From Rhodospirillaceae bacterium (GTDB lineage Bacteria; Pseudomonadota; Alphaproteobacteria; TMED109): 64,000 nt of DNA. The stretch's first letter is position 1. Each line of letters begins with the position of its first letter. Both the position numbers and the translations under genes were made by a program. Location of the stretch: contig CACMQH010000004.1 in the NCBI GenBank assembly GCA_902615805.1, positions 1-64,000 on the forward strand. Reading direction: 5' to 3'. Positions 1-10,210 of this stretch are shown here, piece after piece. Below the pieces are notes generated by a model. That model was not told the origin of the DNA. It saw nothing but the letters and a program-made list of their open reading frames with translations, and did no database searches.

Positions 1-296
1 AAAATTTTAAAGAAAAAGTATTAGAAGCAGACAAACCAGTTTTGTGTGATTTTTGGGCAGAATGGTGTGGCCCATGTAAACAAATTTCTCCTATATTATC
101 TGAATTAGCTGAAGATTATAAGGAAAAAATGTTAATAGCTAAAGTTAATATTGACGAAAATCCTGAGGTTCCTTCTAACTATGGAATTATGAGCATTCCA
201 ACTCTTATATTGTTTAAAAATGGTAAATCAGTTTCTTCACAAATAGGTCTAGTGGAAAAAAGTTCCTTAGCTAAATGGCTTGATGAAAACTTATGA
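1..296 (+). CDS. trxA: Thioredoxin, 5' end outside the window
   Basis: Small dithiol-disulfide oxidoreductase of the cytoplasm. The active-site motif WCGPCK is intact near the start of the visible part, and the later cis-proline stretch SIPTLILFKNGK is typical of thioredoxin. The reading frame is open back to base 3 (reading NFKEKVLEADKPVL before CDFWAEWCGPCK), so the TTG at 42 is an internal leucine and not a start; about 8-10 N-terminal residues lie beyond the left edge. The stop codon TGA ends at 296, directly against the stop of convergent folC at 297, with no room for a separate terminator. Family assignment is firm. Confidence 0.95.
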   Translation, partial: NFKEKVLEADKPVLCDFWAEWCGPCKQISPILSELAEDYKEKMLIAKVNIDENPEVPSNYGIMSIPTLILFKNGKSVSSQIGLVEKSSLAKWLDENL

Positions 297-1601
297 TTAC
301 TTTATTTTTGCTAAAAAGCTTCCTACTAAACCTATTGAACCAGTAATAACTACCTTTTTTTTAATGCATGTATTTTTATCTTTTTGAATATTGTAAAGCG
401 CGTCGAAGATACTTTCTGAAATGAATGAGTGCATTCTCAATTGATCTGCTACAGCTTTTATCTTTTTGGGGTTATGACTATTGAAACTTTCTCCTTTTAG
501 CACAAATAAGATTTTTGGATTAGCTTTTTTAATTACTTTTAAAATATTGATATAATCTTTTTTTATACCCAAAGCTAAAATAATATAAAAATTTTTCATT
601 TTTAGTCGTTGGATCCATTCTACAAGGACTGTAAAACCTAGTTTATTATGAGCTACATCCACCCAACATTCAAGATTACTATAATTAGGAAGTAAATTAG
701 CGTTAATTTTTTCCAGTCTACCCGGCCAATTCATTTTAGGAAATATTTTTTGTAAACTTTTAAAGTCTATATTTAATTTTTTTACCTTAATACATGCCAT
801 TAAAGCACAAGATACATTAATATGTTGATGCCTTCCTATTAAAGAAATTTTTTCTAGATTTATTTGTAAACCATCATTATAAAAAATATTATTTTTTACT
901 TTCCAGTTTTCATTATATTGAAATAGTCTGCTTTCCATTTCTTCAGATTTTTCCTTAATAATTCTCTTAACGCTTACAGTTTGTTTACTAGATATTACAC
1001 AGCTTTTTTTTTTAATAATTCCTGCCTTCTCATTAGCTATAGCTTTTATAGTTCTCCCTAAAAACTCTTTATGATCAATACCTATAGTGGATATTATTGA
1101 AACCATATTATTCTCTATAATATTTGTAGCATCAAATTTTCCCCCTAAACCAACCTCTAATATTGTTAAATCTGCTAAATTTTGATAAAACATATAAAAA
1201 GTTGCTGCAGTAATAATTTCGAAGAAGGTTATAGGTTGTTTGTCATTTACCTCTTTTACATACTCTAAAATATCTAGTAAATATTGATCAGAAACCTGTT
1301 TATTCTTAATGTGAATTCTTTCATTAAAAGAAATTAGATGTGGTGACCTGTAAATGTTAACAGTTTTTCCTTGATTTTTTTGTAAATAGTATAATACCGT
1401 AGCTATAGAACCTTTACCATTCGTACCCGCAATATGAACAATATTTTTTATTTTTTTCTGAGGATTGTTAAGTCTATTTAATAACTTTTTAATTCTCTCT
1501 AATGATAAATCAACATTATTAGGATGTAATAAAAAAAAAGACTTTAGTATATCCTCTATTTTTTTGTTTTTATGAGTTATATACTTATAACTTTGAAGCA
1601 A
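297..1601 (-). CDS. folC: Bifunctional folylpolyglutamate synthase / dihydrofolate synthase
   Basis: Adds glutamate to dihydropteroate and folates in one-carbon cofactor synthesis. The Mur-ligase-type P-loop GTNGKGS is at residues 59-65, followed by YRSPHL and the ligase motif EVGLGGKFDATN; 434 residues is normal. It is the last gene of the leftward aroA-to-folC operon, beginning 1 base before the accD stop. The best start is a TTG at 1599-1601, because an in-frame stop lies just upstream and the first ATG further in would remove the P-loop region. accD-folC adjacency is common in proteobacteria. Start codon is less certain than identity. Confidence 0.93.
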   Translation of the reverse strand: MLQSYKYITHKNKKIEDILKSFFLLHPNNVDLSLERIKKLLNRLNNPQKKIKNIVHIAGTNGKGSIATVLYYLQKNQGKTVNIYRSPHLISFNERIHIKNKQVSDQYLLDILEYVKEVNDKQPITFFEIITAATFYMFYQNLADLTILEVGLGGKFDATNIIENNMVSIISTIGIDHKEFLGRTIKAIANEKAGIIKKKSCVISSKQTVSVKRIIKEKSEEMESRLFQYNENWKVKNNIFYNDGLQINLEKISLIGRHQHINVSCALMACIKVKKLNIDFKSLQKIFPKMNWPGRLEKINANLLPNYSNLECWVDVAHNKLGFTVLVEWIQRLKMKNFYIILALGIKKDYINILKVIKKANPKILFVLKGESFNSHNPKKIKAVADQLRMHSFISESIFDALYNIQKDKNTCIKKKVVITGSIGLVGSFLAKIK

Positions 1602-1602
1602 T

Positions 1603-2454
1603 CTATCTTTTTCCTACTAAATGCTTTATTATATTATGTAATTTTTCCTTAAATTCATTTCTGTTAACTATTAAGTCCATCATACCATGCTCTAGCAAAT
1701 ATTCACTTTTTTGAAACCCTTCAGGTAAATTCTCATTAACTGTTTTTTTTATTACTCTAGGACCTGCAAAACCAATCAATGCTCCAGGTTCCGCTATTAG
1801 TATATCCCCTAACATTGTAAATGAAGCAGAAACACCTCCTGTAACTGGATTTGTGAATAAAACTATATATGGAAGTTTAGTTTCTTTAAATATCTCTATT
1901 GCTGCTACAGTGCGTGGCATTTGCATTAACGACAAAATACCTTCTTGCATCCTTGCTCCTCCAGATGAAGCTATAATTAAAAGCGGACTTTTCAAATCTT
2001 TTGCTAATTGACTCGCTAGCACTATACCTTCTCCTACCTGCATACCCATTGATCCACCCATAAAACTAAAGTCCATCGCAGCCGTTACTAAATTAATATT
2101 ATTTATTTTTCCATTTACTACTAATATGGCATCATTGTTAGAGGTTTTTTTTCGAGCAATTTTTAACCTTTCTGTATATTTCATTTTATCTTTGAAGGAC
2201 AAAGGATCCTCTAGAACTTTAGGAATATTTTTTATTTCATACAGTCCATCATCATAAATGCTTATAAGTCTCTCATTTATTGGCATTGTCAAATGAGCAT
2301 CACAGTTCGAACACATATATAATTTTTCCTGTAAGTCTTTATGAAAATTCATTTGACTACAAGCAGGACATTTAATCCAAAGACTTTCTTTTTTAAGTAT
2401 TTTGGATTTTATTGCTTTTAATTTAGGCTTTACAAAGTTTGTTAACCAATTCAT
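1603..2454 (-). CDS. accD: Acetyl-CoA carboxylase carboxyltransferase subunit beta
   Basis: Beta half of the carboxyltransferase that transfers CO2 from biotin to acetyl-CoA, making malonyl-CoA, the first step of fatty-acid synthesis. The N-terminal four-cysteine zinc ribbon is visible (C29, C32, C48, C51), followed by the crotonase-like carboxyltransferase core with SGGARMQEG and TNPVTGGVSASF. Length 283 residues is standard. It lies between trpA (4-base gap) and folC in a leftward operon; trpA-accD-folC is a familiar alphaproteobacterial order. The partner accA is not in the window. Confidence 0.96.
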   Translation of the reverse strand: MNWLTNFVKPKLKAIKSKILKKESLWIKCPACSQMNFHKDLQEKLYMCSNCDAHLTMPINERLISIYDDGLYEIKNIPKVLEDPLSFKDKMKYTERLKIARKKTSNNDAILVVNGKINNINLVTAAMDFSFMGGSMGMQVGEGIVLASQLAKDLKSPLLIIASSGGARMQEGILSLMQMPRTVAAIEIFKETKLPYIVLFTNPVTGGVSASFTMLGDILIAEPGALIGFAGPRVIKKTVNENLPEGFQKSEYLLEHGMMDLIVNRNEFKEKLHNIIKHLVGKR

Positions 2455-2458
2455 TTTT

Positions 2459-3268
2459 TTACTTATTAATAGCTCTAGAGTATTTTTTTACTAAATTCAT
2501 AACATTATTAAAAATGTTACTTTTATTTTCAATACCTTTTTCAATTTCTTTTATCAAATCGCTTCCTACCACAACACCATCTGCATATCTAGAAATGTCG
2601 TGAGCTTTCTTGGGTGAATTAATTCCAAAACCAATAACAAATGGTATGTTTATTAATTTTTTTAAATACATATAATTTTTTTTAATACTTAGTATCTTAT
2701 TAATTTTAGAACCCGTTACTCCAGTTATTGATACATAATAAATAAAGCCTGAAGAAGCTTTTAAAATACTATGCATTCTTTCTATAGTCGTTGTAGGTGA
2801 AGCCAGTCTAATCATATCTATTTTTGATGCATCTAACTCTAAAGATAATTCATCGCTAACTTCTGGAGGCAAGTCCACTATTAATATTCCATCTACACCT
2901 GAAGCCTTTGCTTTATTTATAAATTTTTTTAGACCCATTTGTAAAATAGGATTGTAATAGCCCATTAAAACTACAGGAGTGCTATTGTTAGTACTTCTAA
3001 AATTTTTTACTAAATTCAAGGTTTTAATTAGTGAGCTACCCGATTTTAAAGCTCTAATATAACTCCTCTGTATTACTGGGCCATCTGCCATAGGATCACT
3101 AAATGGCATACCAATTTCTATTATATCTACACCTGATTGAGGCATAGCTTTTATTAGCTTTAAACTCATTGAAAAGCTAGGATCACATGCTGTCAAAAAA
3201 GCAATAAAGGCTGATTTTTTCTTTTTTTTCAACTTTGAAAAACAAATATTTAATCTGCTATTATTCAT
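2459..3268 (-). CDS. trpA: Tryptophan synthase alpha subunit
   Basis: Cleaves indole-3-glycerol phosphate to indole and glyceraldehyde 3-phosphate; the indole passes to TrpB through a tunnel. Catalytic Glu51 (EIGMPFSDP) and Asp62 (ADGPVIQ) match E. coli Glu49 and Asp60, and the phosphate-binding end GFGINSP is present. The 269-residue length is normal. Its ATG overlaps the trpB stop by 4 bases, so the two subunits are probably translationally coupled. Confidence 0.97.
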   Translation of the reverse strand: MNNSRLNICFSKLKKKKKSAFIAFLTACDPSFSMSLKLIKAMPQSGVDIIEIGMPFSDPMADGPVIQRSYIRALKSGSSLIKTLNLVKNFRSTNNSTPVVLMGYYNPILQMGLKKFINKAKASGVDGILIVDLPPEVSDELSLELDASKIDMIRLASPTTTIERMHSILKASSGFIYYVSITGVTGSKINKILSIKKNYMYLKKLINIPFVIGFGINSPKKAHDISRYADGVVVGSDLIKEIEKGIENKSNIFNNVMNLVKKYSRAINK

Positions 3269-4473
3269 ATTTTTATATTAAGATATTTAGCTATACTATC
3301 TAAATCTTTATCTCCTCTACCACACATATTCATGACTAATATATGTTTTTTATTTTGCTTTGAAGCAAATTTTAAAACAAAAGATAAAGCGTGAGCTGGT
3401 TCTAAAGCTGGAATAATTCCTTCTAATTTACAACAAATTTTAAATGCTTTAATCGCATCTTTATCACTAGCATATACATATTTTACTCTTCCTGTATCTT
3501 TCAACCAACTATGTTCTGGTCCAATCCCAGGATAATCCAATCCAGCAGAAATAGAATGAGCTTCTTTAATTTGACCAGCACTATCTTGTATTAAATAAGT
3601 CTTATTTCCATGAAGCACGCCTGGTTTTCCTGCACTTAAAGATGCAGCGTGTTGACCTGTTTTTATACCTTTACCCCCTGCTTCTACTCCATATAAATTT
3701 ACTTTTTCATCATCTAAAAAATTATAAAACAGGCCCAATGAATTAGAGCCTCCCCCTATACAAGCAACTAAAGAGTCAGGCAGTCTATTTTCTTTTTTTA
3801 TGATCTGATTTTTTAATTCTTTACCTATAATTGATTGAAAATCTCTAACCATCATAGGATAAGGATGAGGCCCTGCAGCTGTTCCTATTATATAAAATGT
3901 ACTTTCAACATTACTAACCCAATCTCTTAATGCTTCATTCATAGCATCTTTTAAGCTAGCTGACCCTGACTCTACTGGAATAATTTTTGCTCCTAATAAG
4001 TTCATTTTAAAAACATTTGGTTTTTGTCTCTCAATATCTTTTTTCCCCATATACACGATACACTCTAGCCCAAATAGTGCACATACAGTTGCTGTAGCAA
4101 CTCCATGTTGGCCTGCTCCTGTTTCAGCAATTATTCTTTTTTTATTCATTCTGAGAGCTAGTAAAACTTGACCCAAACAATTGTTGATTTTATGCGCTCC
4201 AGTATGATTTAACTCATCTCTCTTAAAATAAATTTTTGCTCCTCCTAAATATTCTGTTAGGTTTTTAGCATAGTATAAAGGGCTAGGCCTACCAATATAG
4301 TCTTTAGATAATTCAGAAAACTCATCATTAAATTTCTTATTTTTTTTGTAGAATAAATATTTTTTTTCTAAGTCTAAAATAAGTGGCATTAAGGTTTCCG
4401 CAACATAACGTCCTCCGTATTGCCCAAAGTTTCCATTTTTATCAGGGAAGTTTTTATAACTACTTTTTCTCAT
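3265..4473 (-). CDS. trpB: Tryptophan synthase beta subunit
   Basis: PLP enzyme that condenses indole with serine to tryptophan. The Schiff-base lysine is K95 in HTGAHKINN, and the PLP phosphate loop GGGSNSLG is present. N-terminal [14 protein letters not shown] and length 402 are those of the standard TrpB1 type. It stands between trpF (1-base gap) and trpA (4-base overlap), giving the trpF-trpB-trpA order typical of Alphaproteobacteria. No attenuator precedes it, so any control must come from further upstream in the operon. Confidence 0.97.
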   Translation of the reverse strand: MRKSSYKNFPDKNGNFGQYGGRYVAETLMPLILDLEKKYLFYKKNKKFNDEFSELSKDYIGRPSPLYYAKNLTEYLGGAKIYFKRDELNHTGAHKINNCLGQVLLALRMNKKRIIAETGAGQHGVATATVCALFGLECIVYMGKKDIERQKPNVFKMNLLGAKIIPVESGSASLKDAMNEALRDWVSNVESTFYIIGTAAGPHPYPMMVRDFQSIIGKELKNQIIKKENRLPDSLVACIGGGSNSLGLFYNFLDDEKVNLYGVEAGGKGIKTGQHAASLSAGKPGVLHGNKTYLIQDSAGQIKEAHSISAGLDYPGIGPEHSWLKDTGRVKYVYASDKDAIKAFKICCKLEGIIPALEPAHALSFVLKFASKQNKKHILVMNMCGRGDKDLDSIAKYLNIKI

Positions 4474-4474
4474 A

Positions 4475-5113
4475 TTAAATATTATTTATTTTATTACAAA
4501 ACTTTTTAATCAATTCTGTGGATTTAATTCCTTTTTTAAACTCTACACCAGAGGAAACATCTACAGCTTTAGCCATCGTACTTTTTATAGCTACTACTAT
4601 ATTATTATAATCTAAACCACCAGAAAGTATCCAGTTAAAATTTAAAGAATTTTTTTCTAATAAATTCCAGTCAAAAGACTTACCTGTACCACCAGCTAAC
4701 TGGTCATCTTTATAATCAAATAGAATCCAATCTGTACTATTTTTATAAGAGTTTGCGTATTCTAAATCTTTCAAAGACTTCACACTTATAGCCTTAATTA
4801 TTTTGAAATTAAATTCCTTTTTTAAACTTTTGCAAAAATTTGTGCTTTCATTTCCATGAAGTTGTATACATTTAAAACCTAATTTATAAAGATGTTGAAT
4901 TTTTGAATAGGAAGGATTTACTGTTACTGCTACAGGTTCTATACAGTTAGGTGTACTGCTTAATAGAACTTCAGCCTGCTTATAACTAATGAATCTTGGT
5001 GAATCTTTTTCAAATATCATTCCATACCATTTGGCCCCATAATCAGCTGCACACTTTACCTCTAATGGATGTTTAAGCCCACAAACTTTTATTTTAGTTT
5101 TATAAACTTTCAT
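4475..5113 (-). CDS. trpF: Phosphoribosylanthranilate isomerase
   Basis: Amadori isomerase of tryptophan synthesis acting on N-(5'-phosphoribosyl)anthranilate. The general-base cysteine is C11 in KVCGLKHP; the barrel motifs IQLHGNES and the phosphate site LSGGLD are visible. Length 212 residues is typical. The gene lies 6 bases after pyrF and 1 base before trpB in the same leftward operon. Confidence 0.95.
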   Translation of the reverse strand: MKVYKTKIKVCGLKHPLEVKCAADYGAKWYGMIFEKDSPRFISYKQAEVLLSSTPNCIEPVAVTVNPSYSKIQHLYKLGFKCIQLHGNESTNFCKSLKKEFNFKIIKAISVKSLKDLEYANSYKNSTDWILFDYKDDQLAGGTGKSFDWNLLEKNSLNFNWILSGGLDYNNIVVAIKSTMAKAVDVSSGVEFKKGIKSTELIKKFCNKINNI

Positions 5114-5119
5114 TAAATA

Positions 5120-5830
5120 TTAATTATTTATTATTTTTTTAATAATATTATTAGGGTCTAAGGCATTAATTAAAGGCCTTCCCATTACTATATAATCAGA
5201 TCCCATATCGAAAGCTTCTTTAGGTGATAAAAATCTTGATTGATCATCATTAGAGCTTTTTTGTAACCTTATACCTGGAGTGATTACTTTTAAAATGTTA
5301 CCGTGCATATTTTTTACTAACTTTACCTCTAAAGGAGAGCATACAATACCATCTAATTTAGCTTTTTTTGCTATATTTGAATAATTTTCAACGCTTTTGG
5401 TAATAGAAATAGTATGCCCCATTTCCTGTAGATCCTTATTATTTAAACTGGTTAATACTGTTACACCTAATAATAAAGGTTTTTGTATATTATTTTTTTT
5501 TGATGCCTCAGTTGCCGCAAAAACCGCATTTCTTAACATTTTTTTCCCACCTCCTATATGTAAAGTTAACATATAAGGGCGCACATTAGTAACTAGTGGA
5601 TAAATTGCTCTTTCTACAGTATTAGGGATATCATGTAGCTTTAAATCAAGAAATAGTTTAATATTTTTTTTTGCATTACTTATTTTTCTTATTCCATCAA
5701 TACCAAATCTATAAAAAAACTCCATACCTACTTTATATACGATATCATAGTCTATAGCTTTAATAAAATTTTCAGCTTTTGAGAAGTCATCAAAGTCTAA
5801 TGCACATATAATTTGTTTAGAATTTATCAT
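5120..5830 (-). CDS. pyrF: Orotidine 5'-phosphate decarboxylase
   Basis: Decarboxylates OMP to UMP, the last step of de novo pyrimidine synthesis. The charged catalytic network is visible as D62, K64 and D67 in LDLKLHDIPNT, with the N-terminal substrate aspartate in ALDFDD and the phosphate site VMGRPLINA. Length 236 is normal. Its start overlaps the lapA stop by 4 bases. Placement before trpF is characteristic of Alphaproteobacteria. Confidence 0.96.
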   Translation of the reverse strand: MINSKQIICALDFDDFSKAENFIKAIDYDIVYKVGMEFFYRFGIDGIRKISNAKKNIKLFLDLKLHDIPNTVERAIYPLVTNVRPYMLTLHIGGGKKMLRNAVFAATEASKKNNIQKPLLLGVTVLTSLNNKDLQEMGHTISITKSVENYSNIAKKAKLDGIVCSPLEVKLVKNMHGNILKVITPGIRLQKSSNDDQSRFLSPKEAFDMGSDYIVMGRPLINALDPNNIIKKIINN

Positions 5831-6042
5831 CTTTTTCTTTTTTTAAAGAAGCTATAAATACTTGTGACCATTACACCAATCAATAAGGAAACAAAGAAAA
5901 AAAGATAAGCAGGAATTTGTAGCTTAAAACTAAATGGCCATAAGTTTATATCTAATAATTCTTTATTTGAAATTCCAAAAGAAATCAAAAAAATAAAAAA
6001 TAAAAATAAAAAAACTCTTTTTACAAATTGAAAAAGTATCAC
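5827..6042 (-). CDS. lapA: LapA/DUF1049 small inner-membrane protein
   Basis: A 71-residue protein with two hydrophobic segments (about residues 6-24 and 43-66) and a basic C-terminal KKRKR, the usual shape of the lipopolysaccharide-assembly protein A domain. In enterobacteria LapA partners LapB to control LPS synthesis; the role in this lineage is inferred. It starts with GTG and overlaps both neighbours (ihfB stop and pyrF start) by 4 bases, so translation is likely coupled. Position between ihfB and pyrF matches other alphaproteobacteria. The sequence is short and hydrophobic, so context carries much of the call. Confidence 0.75.
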   Translation of the reverse strand: MILFQFVKRVFLFLFFIFLISFGISNKELLDINLWPFSFKLQIPAYLFFFVSLLIGVMVTSIYSFFKKRKR

Positions 6043-6314
6043 TTATTTAAAAACTCATATAATAATTTTGACATCCTAAAATGAGGTATATTTTTTTTAG
6101 TAGCAAATATTTTTTCTCCTGTTTTGGGGTTTCTTGCGGGTCTTTCATCTCTGGTTTTGGTATAAAATACTCCAAACCCTCTAAACTCTACTCTATCTCC
6201 TAACTGAAGTGCCTGCGTAATTTCTTCAATCATAGTAGTAATAATTGTTTGTGCATCTTTTTCTGAAAGGCCTTTTTGTTTTGATAGTTCTTTTATTATA
6301 TCAAATTTATTCAT
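6039..6314 (-). CDS. ihfB: Integration host factor subunit beta (HU/IHF family)
   Basis: DNA-bending nucleoid protein. The family signature GFGVFYTKTRDERPARNPKTG spans about residues 46-66, with the conserved RNP arm tip that intercalates in DNA. At 91 residues the size is right for IHF/HU. The location directly after rpsA is the classical ihfB (himD) position, which favours IHF-beta over HU. IHF-alpha is not in the window. Confidence 0.92.
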   Translation of the reverse strand: MNKFDIIKELSKQKGLSEKDAQTIITTMIEEITQALQLGDRVEFRGFGVFYTKTRDERPARNPKTGEKIFATKKNIPHFRMSKLLYEFLNK

Positions 6315-6333
6315 ATTATTTTGAATGCATAAA

Positions 6334-8085
6334 TCAACTTTTTTTAGTATTAGTTGTTTTCTTGTCTTTTTTTTCAGATTTAGCTTCTAATGCAGCTCCT
6401 AAAATGTCACCCAAGGAAGCCCCTGAGTCTGTTGAACCATAATCTTTCATTGCCTTTTTTTCTTCCTCTAGTTCCATAGCTTTTATAGAAAGATAAATTT
6501 TTCTAGCACCCTTATCAATGTTTGTTATCATTGCGTCAACTTTTTCTCCTTTAGCAAATCTACTCGGTTTCTGTTCTTCTTTCTCTCTAGAAAGGTCAGA
6601 TTTTTTTATAAAGCCTAGAACATCTTTTTCTAATTTCACGTCCAGGCCAGCATCAATTACATTTTCAACTAAACAGGTGACCACACTACCTTTTTTAAAT
6701 TTTTCTGATATGGCTGCCTCAAATGGATCTTTATCTAATTGTTTTATACCAAGAGCAAGCCTTTCTTTTTCAGGATCAATTTCCAAAACTTTACTCTTTA
6801 TCTTCATACCCTTCTTATATTTTTTTAGTTCCTCTTCAGCTTTTCCATCCCATGACAAATCATTAATATGAATTAATCCGTCTATATCTTCATTAATTTT
6901 TACAAATAAACCAAATTCAGTAATATTTGTTACTTCGCCTTCATGAATTTTATCTATATCTAATAACTTATTGATTTCATCCCAAGGATTTTTAGTTGCT
7001 TGCTTCATACCCAAACTTAGTCTTCTTTTTTGCATATCAAAGTCTAAGATTACAACCTCAACCTTGTCTCCTGCAGCAACTAATTTAAAAGGATTAGTAT
7101 TCTTTTTATTCCAACTCATTTCTGAAACATGAACTAAGCCCTCTATACCTTTATCTATTTCTACAAAAGCTCCATAGTCTGCAATATTTGTAACTAATCC
7201 TTCATATTTATTACCAACTTTAAATTTATCATCTGCCCCTTTCCACGGGTCCTCATTTAATTGTTTCATCCCTAAACTTAATCTTTGAGAATCTGAATTA
7301 TATTTAATTAGCTTTACTTTAATCTTTTTACCTACGCTAAGGACTTCAGATGGATGACTAATTCTTTTCCAAGAAATATCAGTAACATGTAACAATCCGT
7401 CCATTTCACCTAAATCTATAAAAGCTCCATAATCAGTAATATTCTTTACAGTACCTTCCATTATTTGACCCTCTTCTAGAGTTGATGCCATTTCTTTCTT
7501 GGCTTCTGCTCTTCCTTCTTCTAATACAGACCTTCTTGATACTACTATGTTGCCTCGTTTACGATCCATTTTTAAAATATGGAAAATTTGCTCAGTACCT
7601 AATAAATAAGAATTGTCCTTTATAACTTTAACGTCTACTTGGCTACCAGGAAGAAAAGCTATTGCATCATTTAAATCAACAGAAAAGCCCCCTTTAACTC
7701 TAGAAAATATATTACCTTTAACTTGATCTTTATTCTTTAATGCTTTTTCCATTATTTCCCAGGCCGTTTCTCTTTTTGCTCTTTCTCTTGATAGGACAGC
7801 ATCTCCAAATTTATTTTCGGCGTGTTCAAAAAAAACTTCTACTTCATCTCCAAGCTCTGGTCTCTTGTCTGGTGGGGTGAACTCTTTAATTGGAACTCTA
7901 CCTTCTGATTTAAACCCTATATCGACTAATACAGTATCCTTCTCTATAGCCACCACTTTTCCTTTGACTAGCCCACCCACTTTTTTAGTTTCTCTACTAA
8001 AAGATTCCTCTAAAAGTTGCGCGAAGTTTTCCTTGCTTGCCTTTATGTTATCTGCATTGTTTTTGTTAGAAACAACTTTATCCAT
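6334..8085 (-). CDS. rpsA: 30S ribosomal protein S1
   Basis: Ribosomal mRNA-binding protein needed to start translation on weakly structured or leader-poor mRNAs. Six S1 (OB-fold) repeats can be followed: about residues 38-105, 123-190, 208-276, 293-363, 380-450 and 467-536, the third to fifth most similar (for example ITDYGAFIDLGEMDGLLHV and IADYGAFVEIDKGIEGLVHV). A Lys/Glu-rich tail follows. The 583-residue length slightly exceeds E. coli S1. The cmk-rpsA-ihfB order is conserved in proteobacteria. Several long antisense frames run through it and are composition artefacts. Confidence 0.97.
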   Translation of the reverse strand: MDKVVSNKNNADNIKASKENFAQLLEESFSRETKKVGGLVKGKVVAIEKDTVLVDIGFKSEGRVPIKEFTPPDKRPELGDEVEVFFEHAENKFGDAVLSRERAKRETAWEIMEKALKNKDQVKGNIFSRVKGGFSVDLNDAIAFLPGSQVDVKVIKDNSYLLGTEQIFHILKMDRKRGNIVVSRRSVLEEGRAEAKKEMASTLEEGQIMEGTVKNITDYGAFIDLGEMDGLLHVTDISWKRISHPSEVLSVGKKIKVKLIKYNSDSQRLSLGMKQLNEDPWKGADDKFKVGNKYEGLVTNIADYGAFVEIDKGIEGLVHVSEMSWNKKNTNPFKLVAAGDKVEVVILDFDMQKRRLSLGMKQATKNPWDEINKLLDIDKIHEGEVTNITEFGLFVKINEDIDGLIHINDLSWDGKAEEELKKYKKGMKIKSKVLEIDPEKERLALGIKQLDKDPFEAAISEKFKKGSVVTCLVENVIDAGLDVKLEKDVLGFIKKSDLSREKEEQKPSRFAKGEKVDAMITNIDKGARKIYLSIKAMELEEEKKAMKDYGSTDSGASLGDILGAALEAKSEKKDKKTTNTKKS

Positions 8086-8105
8086 ACTTTCCTACTTTCA
8101 ATATA

Positions 8106-8777
8106 TTAAATTTTACTTTTTAAAGTTGGTATTCTACTAAATATTATATTTTTTACAATATTTATCGTTTCCTTAAAGTTATAATCAGAGTTGTCTATAA
8201 CAACTGAGCCTTTAGGTTTTTGTAAAGGAGAATGTTTTCTATTTTTATCCTGTACATCCCTTTCCCTCAGATCACTTAGCACTTGCTCATAACTAATGTC
8301 CTTTTTATCTTTTGCAAACTGATTAAACCTTCTTTCTGCTCTAACCTTTAAACTTGCTGTTAGGTAAAACTTGAGGTCAGCTTTGGGTGCAACTACAGAC
8401 CCACAGTCTCTTCCTTCCAAAATAATACCATTAAATTTTTTTTCTAATGTAATAATTATATCTTGCTGTATTTTGACTATAAACTCCCTTATTTCTCTAT
8501 TCTTAGCAAGATTTGATGCTAACTTAGTAACTTTTGTTGAATATAATATTTTGTTATTAAATTTTATATATTCTTTAAAATCAGTAACATTTAGATTAGA
8601 AATAAAGTAGGGTAAATCTAAAATATTTACTTGATTTTTGCAAAATAAGCTTGCAAGACCTCTATAATAAATACCAGTTTCCATATAAAAAAAATTAAAT
8701 TCGTCTGAAATTTTTTTACTTACTGAACCTTTTCCTGAAGCAGCTGGTCCATCTATCGTAATAACTATCTTATTCAT
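8106..8777 (-). CDS. cmk: Cytidylate kinase
   Basis: Phosphorylates CMP and dCMP using ATP. The P-loop GPAASGKGS begins at residue 10, EGRDCGSVV is the CMP-binding segment, and RRFNQ plus RDVQDKNR give the lid and substrate arginines. Length 223 is normal. Its start codon overlaps the aroA stop by 4 bases, and rpsA follows 20 bases later, reproducing the aroA-cmk-rpsA order. Confidence 0.96.
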   Translation of the reverse strand: MNKIVITIDGPAASGKGSVSKKISDEFNFFYMETGIYYRGLASLFCKNQVNILDLPYFISNLNVTDFKEYIKFNNKILYSTKVTKLASNLAKNREIREFIVKIQQDIIITLEKKFNGIILEGRDCGSVVAPKADLKFYLTASLKVRAERRFNQFAKDKKDISYEQVLSDLRERDVQDKNRKHSPLQKPKGSVVIDNSDYNFKETINIVKNIIFSRIPTLKSKI

Positions 8778-10117
8778 TTCTTTAGTAATTTCAAAGTTGA
8801 AAAGAAGTCTGGAAAGCTGGTCATAATAGATTCGTTTCCAATTACTCTAATTGGTTTTTCTGAAAACAAACTTAATAGATTAAATGACATTGCTATTCTA
8901 TGATCATTATGAGCAAAAATAGTATTACCTCCCAGAACTTTTCTAGTACCAATTATTTCCATATCATCGTTACAAGTATTGACTTGTACACCTGCATTAC
9001 ACAACCCCTCACTTATAGATTTAAATCTGTCACTTTCTTTAAATCTCAACTCTCCCAAGCCTTTCATAATCATTTTTCCTTTTCCACATGCTGCCGCAAT
9101 AGATAAAGCTGGAAACTCATCAATTAAGGCTGTTGTTTCATTTTTATGTAAATTAATATTTTTTAAAACAGAATATTTAGCAATAATTTCACATGTGTCA
9201 ATTGAGGTCTTATTAATTTTAATCATACCTCCCATTTTTGTTAATATTTTAAAAACTTTTAGTCTCATACTATCATACAAAATGTTTTTAACCTTAACTT
9301 TACTTCCTTTAGTAATAAGACAAGCCACTACTATAAATAAAGCTGATGAAGGATCACTAGGAATTTTGATGTTACAATTTTTTAAAAAACTCGTGCCATT
9401 TATTGTAACAGTATTTATATATTTTTTACTGATTTTAGAATTAATTTCTACACCGCATTTTTTTAACATTACCTCTGTATAATTTCTACTTTTATAGGGC
9501 TCCTGAATCTCTGTAGCACCTCTCGCGGTAAGTCCGGCAAAAATTATAGCAGATTTAATTTGAGCAGATGCTACTGGACTTTTGTATTTAATTGGCATTG
9601 TAATGCCTTTTTTCCTTGCTCCTATTACTGTAATGGGAAGTTTTTTTTCTTCAGAAAAAACAAAATTGGCTCCCATTTTTTTTAATGGATTTATGATTCT
9701 ATCCATTGGTCTATTACTTAAAGATTCATCCCCATAAAAAGTAACGGTAGCATTGGACCCAGCAACTAGACCTATAAGCAGTCTAGTTCCTGTTCCACTA
9801 TTTCCCATATAAATCGGTTTTTTAGGAGATTTGAAATTACCTAAACCAACTCCATTAATCGTAAGAGTTTTTTTATTTTTATTAATATCAACTTTTGCCC
9901 CTAAAGCCTCTACTGCTTTTAAAGTATAATATACGTCTTCACTGTCTAAAATGCCTTTAATGACAGTTTGTCCTATAGAAGCTAACCCTATTATAACTGC
10001 TCTTTGTGACATTGATTTGTCTCCTGGTACTATAGCTTCACCAAATAAAGAATTTTTTTTTAATTTAAAGTCGTTAAGTGCAAAAGGTTCAAAAGGATTT
10101 TTTTTAAATATATACAT
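8774..10117 (-). CDS. aroA: 3-phosphoshikimate 1-carboxyvinyltransferase (EPSP synthase)
   Basis: Sixth step of the shikimate pathway, joining shikimate 3-phosphate and phosphoenolpyruvate. Conserved sites are PGDKSMSQRA (Lys34), the PEP loop GNSGTGTRL and LRFKESDR. The segment between GNSGT and SNRPMDR resembles the class II enzymes, though I did not assign class with certainty. It is 447 residues and the first gene of the leftward operon; the 93-base gap to the divergent zinc-ribbon gene must hold promoters for both. Confidence 0.96.
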   Translation of the reverse strand: MYIFKKNPFEPFALNDFKLKKNSLFGEAIVPGDKSMSQRAVIIGLASIGQTVIKGILDSEDVYYTLKAVEALGAKVDINKNKKTLTINGVGLGNFKSPKKPIYMGNSGTGTRLLIGLVAGSNATVTFYGDESLSNRPMDRIINPLKKMGANFVFSEEKKLPITVIGARKKGITMPIKYKSPVASAQIKSAIIFAGLTARGATEIQEPYKSRNYTEVMLKKCGVEINSKISKKYINTVTINGTSFLKNCNIKIPSDPSSALFIVVACLITKGSKVKVKNILYDSMRLKVFKILTKMGGMIKINKTSIDTCEIIAKYSVLKNINLHKNETTALIDEFPALSIAAACGKGKMIMKGLGELRFKESDRFKSISEGLCNAGVQVNTCNDDMEIIGTRKVLGGNTIFAHNDHRIAMSFNLLSLFSEKPIRVIGNESIMTSFPDFFSTLKLLKK

Positions 10118-10210
10118 AAATAATTGTTGAAATTAAATAATTTTAAAAATATTTTTAATTATCATAATTATATAGACTAATTTAACAACTTAAATTATGG
10201 AGTTAAAAAT

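Noticed and set aside
42-296. TTG at 42 as thioredoxin start
   Set aside because: It would begin just before WCGPCK and remove the first strand and helix; the frame is open to the left edge.
1603-5113. trp leader or attenuator before trpF/trpB
   Set aside because: The genes are internal to a longer operon with 1-6 base junctions, leaving no space for a leader.
6245-8140. Several long frames antisense to rpsA (for example 6518-6871 and 7865-8140)
   Set aside because: They are mirror frames of a strongly conserved coding gene, serine/phenylalanine-rich as expected for antisense of Lys/Glu-rich protein, and have no ribosome binding sites.
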